Below, one piece after another: positions 18,030-26,591 of a stretch of DNA of 64,000 bases. Source of the stretch: Roseiarcus sp963742305 (lineage in GTDB: Bacteria; Pseudomonadota; Alphaproteobacteria; Rhizobiales; Beijerinckiaceae). The notes under the pieces were generated by a model, which was given only the letters and a program-made list of their open reading frames with translations, did not search any database and was not told the origin of the DNA. Within the stretch, counting starts at the first letter, position 1, and each line of letters starts with the position of its first letter. The stretch covers positions 1 through 64,000 of the forward strand of contig CAVULN010000053.1 of NCBI GenBank assembly GCA_963742305.1, in the 5' to 3' direction. Both the position numbers and the translations under genes were made by a program.

Positions 18030-18622
18030 AACGCCCCCGCAAGCCGACCCGCCCCGCGCACAAATCGCCCAAGGAACTGCTCGACGCCGTCCAGGAGCGG
18101 CTCGACGCGACCCCCGAGCGCCTCGCCCGCGCCAGCGACGCCGGCGAAACTCCCACGATCGGCGCCGACCGCACCCGCCGCTTTCTCGATCCGTTCGACA
18201 CGATGCGCGCCAACCGGCTGCTCGCGCCGCACGATACCAAGCTCAACGACATCCGCTGGCTGGTTGGCGAATCCCTGCGCCGCACCCATCAGCGGGCGAG
18301 GTTCGACCAGTTGCGCGCGGTCGCGCCCGAGCGGCTGGGCTCGACCGGCTTCGGCCCCCGCGCCGGCCTGCCCCAGTCCGACATCGCCCTCCACGCCCGC
18401 GACAGGCTCAGGGCCGCCGAGGACCGGGCCGGCCCGCACGCCTGGCCGATCGTGACCCGGATCGTCATCGAAGGCGCCGGCGTGCGCGACTGCCGCGGCT
18501 TCGTCCCCGAGCTCGCGACCCCCTGGCGGGCCGACGCCGTGATCTCCGACCGGCTCAGGGTCGGCCTCGACATGATCGGCGCCCTCATGGGGATCACGCC
18601 GAGGCGGGAGAAGCGAGGCTGA
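18026..18622 (+). CDS. Hypothetical protein, second gene of the operon (faintly DUF6456-like)
   Basis: 198 residues starting with GTG at 18026, in a four-base overlap with the previous gene. The N-terminus is basic; the middle (LNDIRWLVGESLRRTHQRARFDQL) and the end (AVISDRLRVGLDMIGALMGI) have a helical pattern faintly like the DUF6456 family found near phage-type genes in Hyphomicrobiales. I cannot confirm that by eye. No catalytic motif is visible. The overlap indicates that it is translated together with its partner. Confidence 0.6.
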   Translation: MKRPRKPTRPAHKSPKELLDAVQERLDATPERLARASDAGETPTIGADRTRRFLDPFDTMRANRLLAPHDTKLNDIRWLVGESLRRTHQRARFDQLRAVAPERLGSTGFGPRAGLPQSDIALHARDRLRAAEDRAGPHAWPIVTRIVIEGAGVRDCRGFVPELATPWRADAVISDRLRVGLDMIGALMGITPRREKRG

Positions 18623-18638
18623 CGGCCAAGGCGCCAAG

Positions 18639-18670
18639 CCTCAACCCGCGAAAGCCTCAACCCGCGAAAG
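18639..18670 (+). repeat. 16-base tandem duplication
   Basis: CCTCAACCCGCGAAAG occurs twice in direct succession (18639-18654, 18655-18670), in the short gap before the 72-residue gene. It looks like a recent slippage duplication with no obvious role. Confidence 0.85.
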
Positions 18671-18699
18671 ACAAGATCCCTCAACAGGAGCGAGACCCG

Positions 18700-18918
18700 A
18701 TGACCTTCAACATCGTCGCCATGATCTGCATCGCCGGCATGTCGCCGCAGGACTGCGGGCCCGAGCCGGGGTTTTCGCGGGACAAGGAAATTATCGGGCA
18801 AGTCTCAAACGAGCTGTGGTGCGGGATCGAGGCTCAGCAGGATCTCGGCAAAAACGCGACATTCCGCAACTTGGCGCCCGGGGAGTTCATCAAGGTCATG
18901 TGCGTCAGAAACGGCTGA
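18700..18918 (+). CDS. Small hypothetical protein with conserved-looking cysteines
   Basis: 72 residues with a good ribosome site (AGGAG, ten bases before the ATG). The N-terminus MTFNIVAMICIAG could be a short signal or membrane segment. Cysteines occur at C-I-A-G, Q-D-C-G, W-C-G and M-C-V, so disulfides are possible if it is exported. No family is recognised. It lies in the same direction behind the repressor-controlled pair. Confidence 0.5.
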   Translation: MTFNIVAMICIAGMSPQDCGPEPGFSRDKEIIGQVSNELWCGIEAQQDLGKNATFRNLAPGEFIKVMCVRNG

Positions 18919-19129
18919 CGCCGATGGCGCCGCTTTTGAGGACGGAGAGCGGCCCGGAATCGGGCCGGCGCCGGCGACCCGCAAAAGGGAAACTTCGCCC
19001 CGCCGAAACGCTCGATTGGCGCCGACGCCTCGCGGCCCGCTGCTCGCAGGCTCCGAAGCCATTGCGTCACGCAGAAAAACGCTTCCCGGCCCGCGACGCG
19101 GGCCCTCCCTTTGAACGTGAGGCCGATGA

Positions 19130-19735
19130 ATGACGCCTGACCGCTCGTCCATCTGGATCGGGCTTGCCGATCTTCTCCTCTGCATCCTGTCGGTGGTCAT
19201 CGTCGCGGTGGCGCCGACCAGGGCGAGAATCGACGGCGTCAAGCCGAAGGCCGAGTTCCTGATCACCGCCGACTGGAAGGTCGAGCTCGATTCGGATGTC
19301 GACCTCTGGCTCGTCGGACCCGAGAAGAAGCCGGTCTTTTATGGCTCGCGCGAGGTTGGATGCGCCTCCCTCGACCGCGACAGCCTGGGCTATTCGACGT
19401 CCGAGATCGCGCTCGCCGACGGCTCGGTCGCGCAGTCGGAATCGAACAAGGAAACGACCACGATCCGCTGCATCGCGCCCGGTCATTATGATGTCGGGGT
19501 CAATCTCTATTCCGACCGGGAGCTCGCAAAGGGCCTGACGTCGATTCCGGTGCGGGTCGAAATCACCGGTCTCAATCCGCAAGTCCGGACCCTGTTCGCC
19601 AAGGACGTCGCGCTCGACCAGGTCGGCGAGACGATCAATGTCGCGAGCTTCGATTTGGGTCTGGACGGCCGGATCACGCTCACCGATCCGCCGCTCGAGC
19701 CGATCACCAACGCCTATGAGCGCGCCAAGCGGTGA
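19130..19735 (+). CDS. Unknown membrane-anchored protein with MotB/ExbD-like N-terminal helix
   Basis: 201 residues. One N-terminal membrane helix (WIGLADLLLCILSVVIVAVA, residues 9-28) carries an Asp at position 14 in the setting A-D-L-L-x-x, resembling the proton-channel helix of MotB/ExbD/ZorB proteins. The rest is probably periplasmic and beta-rich (WKVELDSDVDLWLVGPEKKP, PGHYDVGVNLYSD, PVRVEITGLNP). No OmpA-type peptidoglycan domain and no MotA/ExbB partner gene is present. It sits between the small-gene operon and vsr. The helix resemblance is visible; any link to ion-driven stator function is inference. Confidence 0.6.
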   Translation: MTPDRSSIWIGLADLLLCILSVVIVAVAPTRARIDGVKPKAEFLITADWKVELDSDVDLWLVGPEKKPVFYGSREVGCASLDRDSLGYSTSEIALADGSVAQSESNKETTTIRCIAPGHYDVGVNLYSDRELAKGLTSIPVRVEITGLNPQVRTLFAKDVALDQVGETINVASFDLGLDGRITLTDPPLEPITNAYERAKR

Positions 19736-19821
19736 AAGGAACTCGCCTCCAGAATGCGCCCGCGCCATCCCTGGCTCCTCGACGCCGCCCTTCCAGCAAT
19801 TCCGCTTGAGCCCGGAGCGCT

Positions 19822-20220
19822 TTACCGCGGGCGCAGGGCCGCCGCGAGGCGGGGGCCGAGCCGGGCCTTGTCCTTGAGCTCGCACTCGTAGACGACGAGC
19901 GTTCGCCAGCCCATCGCGGCGTAGGCGGCGAGCGTTTTTTCGTCGCGCGCCCGGTTGCGGGCGATCTTGCTCGCCCAGTAGTCGGCGTTGGCTTTCGGCA
20001 TGCGCGCGCCGCGCGCGCAGTCGTGCCCGTGCCAGAAGCAGCCGTGGACGAAGATCGCGAGCTTCCGCCCGATGTAAACGATGTCGGGCTTGCCCGGCAG
20101 GTCGTCGCGGTTCAGCCGGTAGCCGGACGCGATTGGGCGCAGCAGCGCGCGCACCGCCCGCTCCGCCCCGGTGTCGCGCGACTTGACCGCGCGCATGACC
20201 GCCGAGCGGTCGTAGGTCAC
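19822..20220 (-). CDS. vsr: Very short patch repair (Vsr) endonuclease
   Basis: 132 residues, matching Vsr, which nicks 5' of T in T:G mismatches that arise by deamination of 5-methylcytosine. Visible motifs: MRAVKSRDTGAE near the start, DLPGKPDIVYIGRK with the active-site Asp, and the zinc/His segment FVHGCFWHGHDC, then the C-terminal GWRTLVVYECEL. It lies 183 bases downstream of the cytosine methyltransferase on the same strand, the usual functional pairing. Confidence 0.93.
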   Translation of the reverse strand: MTYDRSAVMRAVKSRDTGAERAVRALLRPIASGYRLNRDDLPGKPDIVYIGRKLAIFVHGCFWHGHDCARGARMPKANADYWASKIARNRARDEKTLAAYAAMGWRTLVVYECELKDKARLGPRLAAALRPR

Positions 20221-20403
20221 GCGCCTTTCGCCCGAACTGCGACCCTCAGCATCAATTGTCGCGGGCGGCGCCCTCTGCGGGAGCGAATCCCGTCAATCGG
20301 CTCGCAAATCGGCGCTTGGTCGAGGTCACAAAACATGGAGCAGCCGGCATCGTTCGTCGACGTGTGAACCGCATTCCGAGGGAAGGGCCGATCGATCGCC
20401 ACT

Positions 20404-21579
20404 CTATTCAGCCGCGACCGTTTCTGCGACCCTATTCTCGTTGAGTATCGGCTCAAGAATATGCGCCGCGATGTGCCGCACGACCGGCACGCAAACGCCA
20501 TCGCCGCAGATGTGATAGGCGTCGTTGTAGCGCTCGGGAAGGAGGTAATCGTCTCCCAACCCCATGAGCCGCGCCGCTTCGCGCGGGGACAACAGCCGCG
20601 ACCTCACGCGCTTGCCTTCGACCGCCAGTATTGTCTGGCGAGAGGAGCCGCCCGCAGGAGTTCGAAGGCATCCGGCGATATCGTCGAAGCGCACTTCGGC
20701 TCGCTGGCGGCTTACGCCGTATTCGTCCGGCCGAGTGCGCCGATAGACGGAGCCGACGGCGCTGCGCCCGGACCTCATCGCGTCGTCGACTTTTCGTCGA
20801 TTGAGCGGCGACATCAGCTGAAGAAGGTAATCCGTCTGGGCGGGGGTATGCCACAGGACGCTGGCAGGCTCGTCCTCGATAACGTCCGCGAACACCGAGT
20901 TCCGCGTCGCGGGCCGCGCAACATCCCACCACACCCATTTTCTTTTCGCTTGCGCCGGTATTCGCTCATAGGCGTGAACAAGCGCGTTCGGGTGCAGGAG
21001 TTCCTGTGGCCCCGAGCCAGCCAGGAACTTTGGAATCGCCTGGTCTCTGTGAGCCGCAATGAAGAACACGCGAGGCCGCGATTGCGGGACGAAATGAGAT
21101 GCGTCGATAACTGTCGCTCCGAAGCTATAATCCAGATCCGACAGCGCCGATGCGATCGCGGCGAAGTCTCGGCCCCCGTGCGACGTTAGACATCCAAACA
21201 CGTTTTCCAGGACGATCGTCCCTGGAGCCCGGCCGTGTTCAACGAGGTCCCGCACCAGCTTCCAAAAAGGCCAAAAGGCGCCGGACCGGGTTCGTGAGTC
21301 GCTATCCTCGCAGCCAAGACCGCGGTAGCCGCCAGCGAGTGAGAGGTCCTGGCAGGGAAACGACGCCCAAACGAGATCGACGGCCCCGGTCGGAAGGTCA
21401 GACGTTGCGAGATGGGCGACGTCGCAGTGCGTGATCTGGTCCGCGCCCCAGTTCGCCTTGTAGGCCGAAACCTTCTTCGCATCGAAATCGTTGGCGAACA
21501 GGCAGCGCCAGGAAGCGCCGAGCCCTGCCCGCGCCATTCCGCCGCCCGCGAAAAACTCACAGAATGTAAATCTCGTCAT
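20404..21579 (-). CDS. DNA (cytosine-5) methyltransferase
   Basis: 391 residues with the C5-methyltransferase motifs in order: FFAGGGMARAGLG (I), DLVWASFPCQDLSLAG with the catalytic Cys (IV), IVLENVFG (VI), VPQSRPRVFFIA (VIII), and the late VPVVRHIAAHI (X). The variable target-recognition segment lies at about residues 185-300; the target sequence cannot be read by eye. No restriction endonuclease gene is adjacent, only vsr, so it is an orphan methyltransferase with its repair partner or the remnant of a restriction system. Confidence 0.93.
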   Translation of the reverse strand: MTRFTFCEFFAGGGMARAGLGASWRCLFANDFDAKKVSAYKANWGADQITHCDVAHLATSDLPTGAVDLVWASFPCQDLSLAGGYRGLGCEDSDSRTRSGAFWPFWKLVRDLVEHGRAPGTIVLENVFGCLTSHGGRDFAAIASALSDLDYSFGATVIDASHFVPQSRPRVFFIAAHRDQAIPKFLAGSGPQELLHPNALVHAYERIPAQAKRKWVWWDVARPATRNSVFADVIEDEPASVLWHTPAQTDYLLQLMSPLNRRKVDDAMRSGRSAVGSVYRRTRPDEYGVSRQRAEVRFDDIAGCLRTPAGGSSRQTILAVEGKRVRSRLLSPREAARLMGLGDDYLLPERYNDAYHICGDGVCVPVVRHIAAHILEPILNENRVAETVAAE

Positions 21580-21772
21580 GCCGTTGACTGTCTTGCTCGC
21601 GTGAAACTAAGACGGATCACGCGGGGTCGAAACACGAGTTTTGGGTGAGAGCGCGATCTTCTGTGGACGGCTTCGAATCACATTGGTTCTCTTTCTGTTC
21701 ATAATCTGAACGAGTTTCGAGTTCCGATCGTGTCGCGCTTGCCCTTGACCATGGGCCCCGCGTCTTGCGTTT

Positions 21773-22786
21773 ATGGCGCTCATGAGCGACTTCGCGTTCC
21801 CCTTTCCGGCGCTCCTCTGCGACACCGGCGGCACGAACGTCCGCTTCGCGCTTCAGCCCGAGCCCGGCGCGCCGCTGGGGCCGGTCGTGCATCTCGCGAC
21901 GGGTGATTACCCCGGGCTGCCCGAGGCGATCGAAGCGGCCGCGCCGAAGCTTGCGGCCCGGCCTCGCTCGATGATCGCCTGCGGCGCCGGGCCGGTGGTC
22001 GGGCGGACGCTCAAGCTCACCAATGCGCCCTGGGTCATGGACGGCGCCGAGACCGCGCGGCGCGCAGGCCTCGCCCAAGGGCTGCTGCTCAACGATTTCG
22101 AGGCGCAGGCTCTGTCCCTGCCGGCGATCCCCAAGGCCTGGGCGCGGCGGATCGGCCCGCTCGAGTTCGGGGCGCATGGCCCGCAGGTGATTCTCGGACC
22201 GGGCACCGGCCTCGGGGTCGCCGCGCTGGTCGAGGCCGAGGGACGTTTCGCCCCGGTGTCGTCGGAGGCGTGCCACATCGACTTCGGGCCGGCCTCGGCG
22301 GAAGAATTCGCGCTCTGGCCCCATCTCGAGCGCGCGCACGGGCGCATCACCAGCGAGAGCGTCATTTCCGGCGCCGGCCTCGCACGGGTCCATCGCGCGC
22401 GCATGATGGGACGCGGAGCCCCCGATCCCCGCGACGAGCCGCAGGCGGTGACCGCCGCGGCTTTGGCCGACCCGCGAGGCGATGAGGCTCAGAGCCTCAG
22501 GCTCTACTGGCACATCGTCGCCCGGTTCGCCGGCGACATGGCGGTGACCTTCGTGGCGACGGGCGGGCTCACGCTCTCCGGCGGGGTCCTGCCGAGAGTG
22601 GTCGATTTTCTCGACGAGGCCGCGTTTCGCACGGCCTTCGAGGCCAAGGCGCCGGTCGACGGCCTGGCCAAGCGCATTCCGACCCGGCTCGTCATGCGGG
22701 CGGATGCGGTCCTGGCCGGGATGGCGGCGATCGCTTCGGCCCCGTCCCGCTACGCCATCGACTACGCCTCCCGCGCCTGGGCGTAG
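21773..22786 (+). CDS. glk: Glucokinase
   Basis: About 335 residues of the bacterial glucokinase (Glk) family: ATP-binding LLCDTGGTNVRFAL near residue 15, GPGTGLGVAALV near 142, substrate-binding EACHIDFGP, and TGGLTLSGGVLP near 262. It phosphorylates glucose to glucose-6-phosphate. The ATG at 21773 has an in-frame ATG three codons later (21782), either of which could be used. It diverges from the methyltransferase gene; the spacer of about 190 bases is AT-richer than average. Confidence 0.92.
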   Translation: MALMSDFAFPFPALLCDTGGTNVRFALQPEPGAPLGPVVHLATGDYPGLPEAIEAAAPKLAARPRSMIACGAGPVVGRTLKLTNAPWVMDGAETARRAGLAQGLLLNDFEAQALSLPAIPKAWARRIGPLEFGAHGPQVILGPGTGLGVAALVEAEGRFAPVSSEACHIDFGPASAEEFALWPHLERAHGRITSESVISGAGLARVHRARMMGRGAPDPRDEPQAVTAAALADPRGDEAQSLRLYWHIVARFAGDMAVTFVATGGLTLSGGVLPRVVDFLDEAAFRTAFEAKAPVDGLAKRIPTRLVMRADAVLAGMAAIASAPSRYAIDYASRAWA

Positions 22787-22909
22787 GCGCCGGCCTCGAC
22801 CGCCTGGCCGATCGGAAATGAGGCTCGAACAGGCTCATAGCCGCGCTTTTGCCTTTTTCTTGAGGTTTGTGCGGGCGAATTGGGCTTGTGCGACTCGGGG
22901 TTGGCGACT

Positions 22910-23335
22910 GTGAATGGGAAACGGCGGTCAGCGTCGGCGATGGCGCTTCTGGTGGCCTTTGGACTGGCCGGATCGGCCTATGCGGATTGCGGCGCCGACA
23001 TGCAGAAGCTTGCCGAGGCGCGCAATACGCAGCTCAAGGTCGTGAACGACTTCGCCGCGACCTTTCATGGCAAGCCGATGGACCCGGCGGCGTTTTGCGC
23101 GAAGTCAGGGGGGCTCATTCGCGCCGAATCGGCGCTGATCGCCTACATGGAAAAAAACAAGGACTGGTGCTCGTTCCCCGACGAAGCGATCAGCCAGCTC
23201 AAGGAACATCACGCCAAGAACGCAGGCTTCAACGCGAAGGCGTGCAAGGTCGCGGCGGAGATGAAGAAGATGAAGGAGCAGGCGGCCGAGGGCGCTGGTC
23301 CCCAGGCTCAGCCGTTGCCGACCGGACCCCTTTGA
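22910..23335 (+). CDS. Hypothetical periplasmic protein
   Basis: About 141 residues: basic start, hydrophobic core (AMALLVAFGLAGSAYA) and a cleavage-like AYA-DC give a signal peptide. The mature part is helical and charged, with four cysteines (CGADM, AAFCAKSG, DWCSFP, KACKVA) that could form two disulfides. Start GTG at 22910, since upstream codons would disturb the signal peptide. The stop overlaps the ubiA TTG (TTGA), suggesting coupled translation. No family recognised with certainty. Confidence 0.7.
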   Translation: MNGKRRSASAMALLVAFGLAGSAYADCGADMQKLAEARNTQLKVVNDFAATFHGKPMDPAAFCAKSGGLIRAESALIAYMEKNKDWCSFPDEAISQLKEHHAKNAGFNAKACKVAAEMKKMKEQAAEGAGPQAQPLPTGPL

Positions 23336-24267
23336 GCGCCGCGCCGCAGCAAGCGGCGCGCCTGCCGGACGCCCGGCCGGCGAGCCTGGTCCTGCGGCTC
23401 ACTCCGGATTTCGCCCTTCCTTTCGTTCAGCTCGCCCGTCTCGACCGGCCCATCGGATGGGAGCTTTTGCTCGCTCCCTGCTGGCAGTCGGCGGCGCTCG
23501 CGGGCCTTGCCCTCCATCGAGGCCCGAACCTCTGGCATCTCGTTCTGTTTCTGATCGGCGCGATCGCCATGCGCGGCGCGGGCTGCACCTATAATGACAT
23601 TCTCGACCGCAAGCTCGACGCCAGGGTCGAACGCACGCGCAATCGTCCGCTGCCTTCGGGGCGGGTCACGATTCGCGCCGCCGCAACGTTCCTGATCGTT
23701 CAGGCGCTGATCGGTCTCGCGGCGCTCCTGTGCTTCAACCGTTTCTCGATCGCGCTCGGGATCGCCTCGCTCGGGATCGTCGCGATCTACCCGATGATGA
23801 AGCGGGTGACCTCCTGGCCGCAGGCTACTCTTGGACTTGCCTTCTCCTGGGGAGCGCTGATCGGCTGGAGCGCGACCTTCGGGAGCCTCGCGCTCGCGCC
23901 CGTCCTGCTCTACGCGTCCGCCTTCGCCTGGACGATCGGCTACGACACGATCTATGCGCTGCAGGACGCGCGCGACGACGCCATCGTCGGCATCCGCTCG
24001 ACCGCCCGCCTGTTCGGCTCGCGCGTCAAGCTTGGAATTGGGCTCTTCTACGCCGCCGCCGCGGCGCTGGCGCTGATCGCCATCGAGACCGTGGGCGGGG
24101 GCTTCATCGCGCTGATCGGCTGGCTCGCCTATGCGGCGCATCTCGCCTGGCAGGTTCGCCAGGTCGAAGGCGCGGATCCGCCGACGGCGCTGAGGCTCTT
24201 TCGCTCCAACCGCGACGCGGGGCTCATTCTCTTCGCGGGGATCGCGCTTCAGGGCTGGCTCGGGTAG
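23332..24267 (+). CDS. ubiA: 4-hydroxybenzoate polyprenyltransferase
   Basis: 311 residues, an integral membrane prenyltransferase that attaches the polyprenyl tail to 4-hydroxybenzoate in ubiquinone synthesis. Both Asp-rich Mg-diphosphate motifs are visible: NDILDRKLDARVERTRNRPL near residue 85 and YDTIYALQDARDD near 205. I start at TTG 23332, overlapping the stop of the preceding gene by four bases; no later start precedes the conserved LDRPIGWELLLAPC. Related enzymes (heme O synthase, decaprenyl-phosphoribose synthase) differ in these motifs. Confidence 0.9.
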   Translation: MSAAPQQAARLPDARPASLVLRLTPDFALPFVQLARLDRPIGWELLLAPCWQSAALAGLALHRGPNLWHLVLFLIGAIAMRGAGCTYNDILDRKLDARVERTRNRPLPSGRVTIRAAATFLIVQALIGLAALLCFNRFSIALGIASLGIVAIYPMMKRVTSWPQATLGLAFSWGALIGWSATFGSLALAPVLLYASAFAWTIGYDTIYALQDARDDAIVGIRSTARLFGSRVKLGIGLFYAAAAALALIAIETVGGGFIALIGWLAYAAHLAWQVRQVEGADPPTALRLFRSNRDAGLILFAGIALQGWLG

Positions 24268-24275
24268 AGCGCGCC

Positions 24276-24726
24276 TTACTCCGGCGGGACGACGCCCTTC
24301 TTGAAGATGAAGCAGCCGTAAAAGCGCCGTTCGCCGGTGGCGACGATGGCGAAGGCGTGCTTGGCGCGCTCGTAAAAGGCAAACCGCTCGACGCCCTGCA
24401 AGGGCACGTGTTTGCTCGCCGCGCGGTCGACCGCCTGCTGCACTTCGCGCTGCACCGGCGGAACGGCGGCTGGGTCGCCGACGATCTCCATGCGGCACGC
24501 CGGATCGGGCACGAATGTGTCGAGGGGCATCACCGACAGGATCGCCTCGACCGCGCGGGCGCCATTGACGCCGGCGAGCGGGATCGGCTCGCCGAAGGCG
24601 GTGGACATCGCGGTCGAAATTGGCGGGGAAATTGGTGTCGACGACGACGATCTCGTCCCCGTGCCCCATCCGTCGCAAGGCGTAGAGCAGGTCCGCAGTG
24701 AGCAGCGGATCGATCCCCCAGAGCAT
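24276..24726 (-). pseudogene. RbsD/FucU-type sugar mutarotase, frameshifted
   Basis: A protein of about 149 residues in two frames. The N-terminal part (LWGIDPLLTADLLYALRRMG, then DEIVVVDTNFPAN) matches the RbsD/FucU fold, with the usual His replaced in this subgroup; the C-terminal part (VEAILSVMPLDTFVPDP, QREVQQAVDR, FYERAKHAFAIVATGERRFY) follows in another frame. Removing one base from AAA at 24617-24619 joins them as NFPANSTAMSTAFGEP. Members interconvert sugar anomers, fucose or ribose. It is convergent to ubiA, nine bases away. Either a pseudogene or a homopolymer insertion in the assembly. Confidence 0.72.
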
Positions 24727-24807
24727 GTCTTCCCTCCCGGCTTCTTGCCTTCGAGGCGCAGAATAGCGGGATTCCCGGAGGTTGGCGAATGTCCGGCGTC
24801 CCCTTTC

Positions 24808-25752
24808 TCAATAGCCGCGGCGCCGGTCGACGGCGTGGGCGAGCGGCTCGCCGCGTTCGAGCGCCTCGATCGTGCGGACGGCAAAGGCGGCGACCGCTTC
24901 CGGCGACGAGATCGCCGCATTGTGCGGGCTGACATAGACTGCCGGATGCGTCCATAGGCGCGAGTCTTTCGGCAGCGGCTCGCGCTCGAACACGTCGAGC
25001 GAGGCGCCTTTGAGCGCGCCGGAATCGAGGGCGGCCAGGATGTCGGCCTCGACCTGCAGGCCGCCGCGTCCGGCGTTGATGAGGACCGGCCCGCCGAGTG
25101 GCCCGCCCTGCCTAAGCCCTGCGATGAGAGGCGCGCTCACGATCCCGCGCGTGGCTTCCGTGAGCGGCAGCAGCACGACCAGCATGTCGGTTTCGGCGAG
25201 CAGGCGCTTCAAACCCTCCGCGCCGGAGAAGCAGGCGATTCCGGGAAGGTCTTTCGGGCTCAAGCTCCATCCGGCGACCTTGAAGCCCAGCGCCTTGAGC
25301 TTCGCCGCGGCGTCCCTGCCCATGACGCCCAATCCGAGCACGCCGATCTGGACATCGCCGGCCTTGGGCTGCCGGTCGTCGTCCTCCCAGAGGCGCTCGC
25401 GCTGCTGGCGTTCGTAACGGCGCAATTGCCGCAAGTGAACGAGCGCGTGCATGACGACCCACTCGCCCATGCGGTCGGTGAGGTCCGGGTCGACCACGCG
25501 CACGATCGGCTTATTCGGCAAGGCGGGATCGGCGAAGAGATGATCGACGCCGGCGCCGAGCGAGACGATCGCGCGAAGGCCCGGAAGGTCCTCGAGCGCG
25601 CCCGGCGGATGGCGCCAGGAGAGCGCATAGCGGACCGACGCGCGGTCGAACGATTCGTCCGGCATCACGATCGCTCGCGACGGCATGAGCGCTTCGAGCC
25701 GTCGCCGCCACGTCTTCGGGTCCCATCCGGAGATGGCGAGAAGGAGAGTCAT
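24808..25752 (-). CDS. ghrA: Glyoxylate/hydroxypyruvate reductase A-type dehydrogenase
   Basis: 314 residues of the D-2-hydroxyacid dehydrogenase family, closest in pattern to GhrA. NAD(P)-binding GVLGLGVMGRDAAAKL near residue 140; catalytic Arg in NAGRGGLQVE, Glu in DVFEREPLP, His in SPHNAAISSP. It would reduce glyoxylate or hydroxypyruvate, relevant to one-carbon or photorespiratory-type metabolism. The ATG at 25752 gives the normal N-terminus (TLLLAISGWDP); upstream in-frame codons add only low-complexity residues. The FucU-like gene lies 81 bases downstream on the same strand. Confidence 0.88.
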   Translation of the reverse strand: MTLLLAISGWDPKTWRRRLEALMPSRAIVMPDESFDRASVRYALSWRHPPGALEDLPGLRAIVSLGAGVDHLFADPALPNKPIVRVVDPDLTDRMGEWVVMHALVHLRQLRRYERQQRERLWEDDDRQPKAGDVQIGVLGLGVMGRDAAAKLKALGFKVAGWSLSPKDLPGIACFSGAEGLKRLLAETDMLVVLLPLTEATRGIVSAPLIAGLRQGGPLGGPVLINAGRGGLQVEADILAALDSGALKGASLDVFEREPLPKDSRLWTHPAVYVSPHNAAISSPEAVAAFAVRTIEALERGEPLAHAVDRRRGY

Positions 25753-26076
25753 TGGGAGGTTGAACTCGCAACGGCCTTGTCGGACGAACGGGCGTCGTCG
25801 GTGCGCAGGCGCCATGCTCGTCGGCAAGCCATGAAACCTATGCCGCACGCGCCTCCACGCCAAGCGGCTTCGAAGCGACCACGTAGGTAGAAATACCTAT
25901 TGACTTTCGCGTTAGACGCGCTGTTGCTCTCGTCGCTTTGGGCCATCGCCGCCGCGCATCGGAGCGGGTGCGGGACTCCAGTGCAACAGCCGGAGCGCCG
26001 CGAAGATTAGGCGGCCCGAGATGCTCATTGCCGGTTCAGTGTATTTTCAACACTTCATAGAAACAGGAGAGAACGT

Positions 26077-26493
26077 ATGAAAATTTTTCTTGCGACTCTC
26101 GCGCTCAGCATCCTGCCGCTCGTAGCGCCCAGTCAAAGCGCGAACGCTCAAGACGCGCCGAACTTCTTCAAGGCCATCGCGCCCCCGGACAGCTTGGGTC
26201 CTGCGATGCAGGAATACGGCGCGGTGTTTGGACCGAAAGCGCTGGACGCCAAGACCAAGGAACTGATCGGGCTCGGGGTCGCGGCGCAGATCCCCTGCGT
26301 GTACTGTATCTACGCCCACACTATGAACGCGAAGCGGCTGGGCGCGACCGACGACCAGATCAAAGAAGCGGTCGCCGCGGCGGCGTTGACCCGCAAATGG
26401 AGCACCGAGTTAAACGGCAATATGTACGATTTCGACTCCTTCAAAAAGGAGGTCGACGCGATCAACAAGGCGATGGCGCAAAAGACCGACTGA
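26077..26493 (+). CDS. Secreted carboxymuconolactone decarboxylase/AhpD-like protein
   Basis: 138 residues: a signal peptide (KIFLATLALSILPLVAPSQS-ANA) followed by a CMD/AhpD domain with the redox motif CVYCIYAHTMNAKRLGAT (CxxC-x3-H, residues 72-80). AhpD-type proteins act as peroxidase-linked thiol reductants; an exported version suggests envelope redox or peroxide handling, but this is inference. A strong ribosome site (AGGAGAG) lies eight bases before the ATG. A terminator follows directly, so it is probably monocistronic. Confidence 0.85.
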   Translation: MKIFLATLALSILPLVAPSQSANAQDAPNFFKAIAPPDSLGPAMQEYGAVFGPKALDAKTKELIGLGVAAQIPCVYCIYAHTMNAKRLGATDDQIKEAVAAAALTRKWSTELNGNMYDFDSFKKEVDAINKAMAQKTD

Positions 26494-26503
26494 TCAACCA
26501 ACG

Positions 26504-26529
26504 ACGGCGCGGTTCGCCGCGCCGTTTCT
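26504..26529 (+). terminator. Terminator of the AhpD-like gene
   Basis: Nine-base perfect GC-rich stem ACGGCGCGG/CCGCGCCGT (26504-26512, 26517-26525) with a stable TTCG loop and a short T-rich tail, 11 bases after the stop codon. Confidence 0.75.
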
Positions 26530-26591
26530 ACTCCACGCGGGCGACATAGCGACGAAACCGCAGTCGGCGGGTTTCACCGCCAGCTGCGGTC

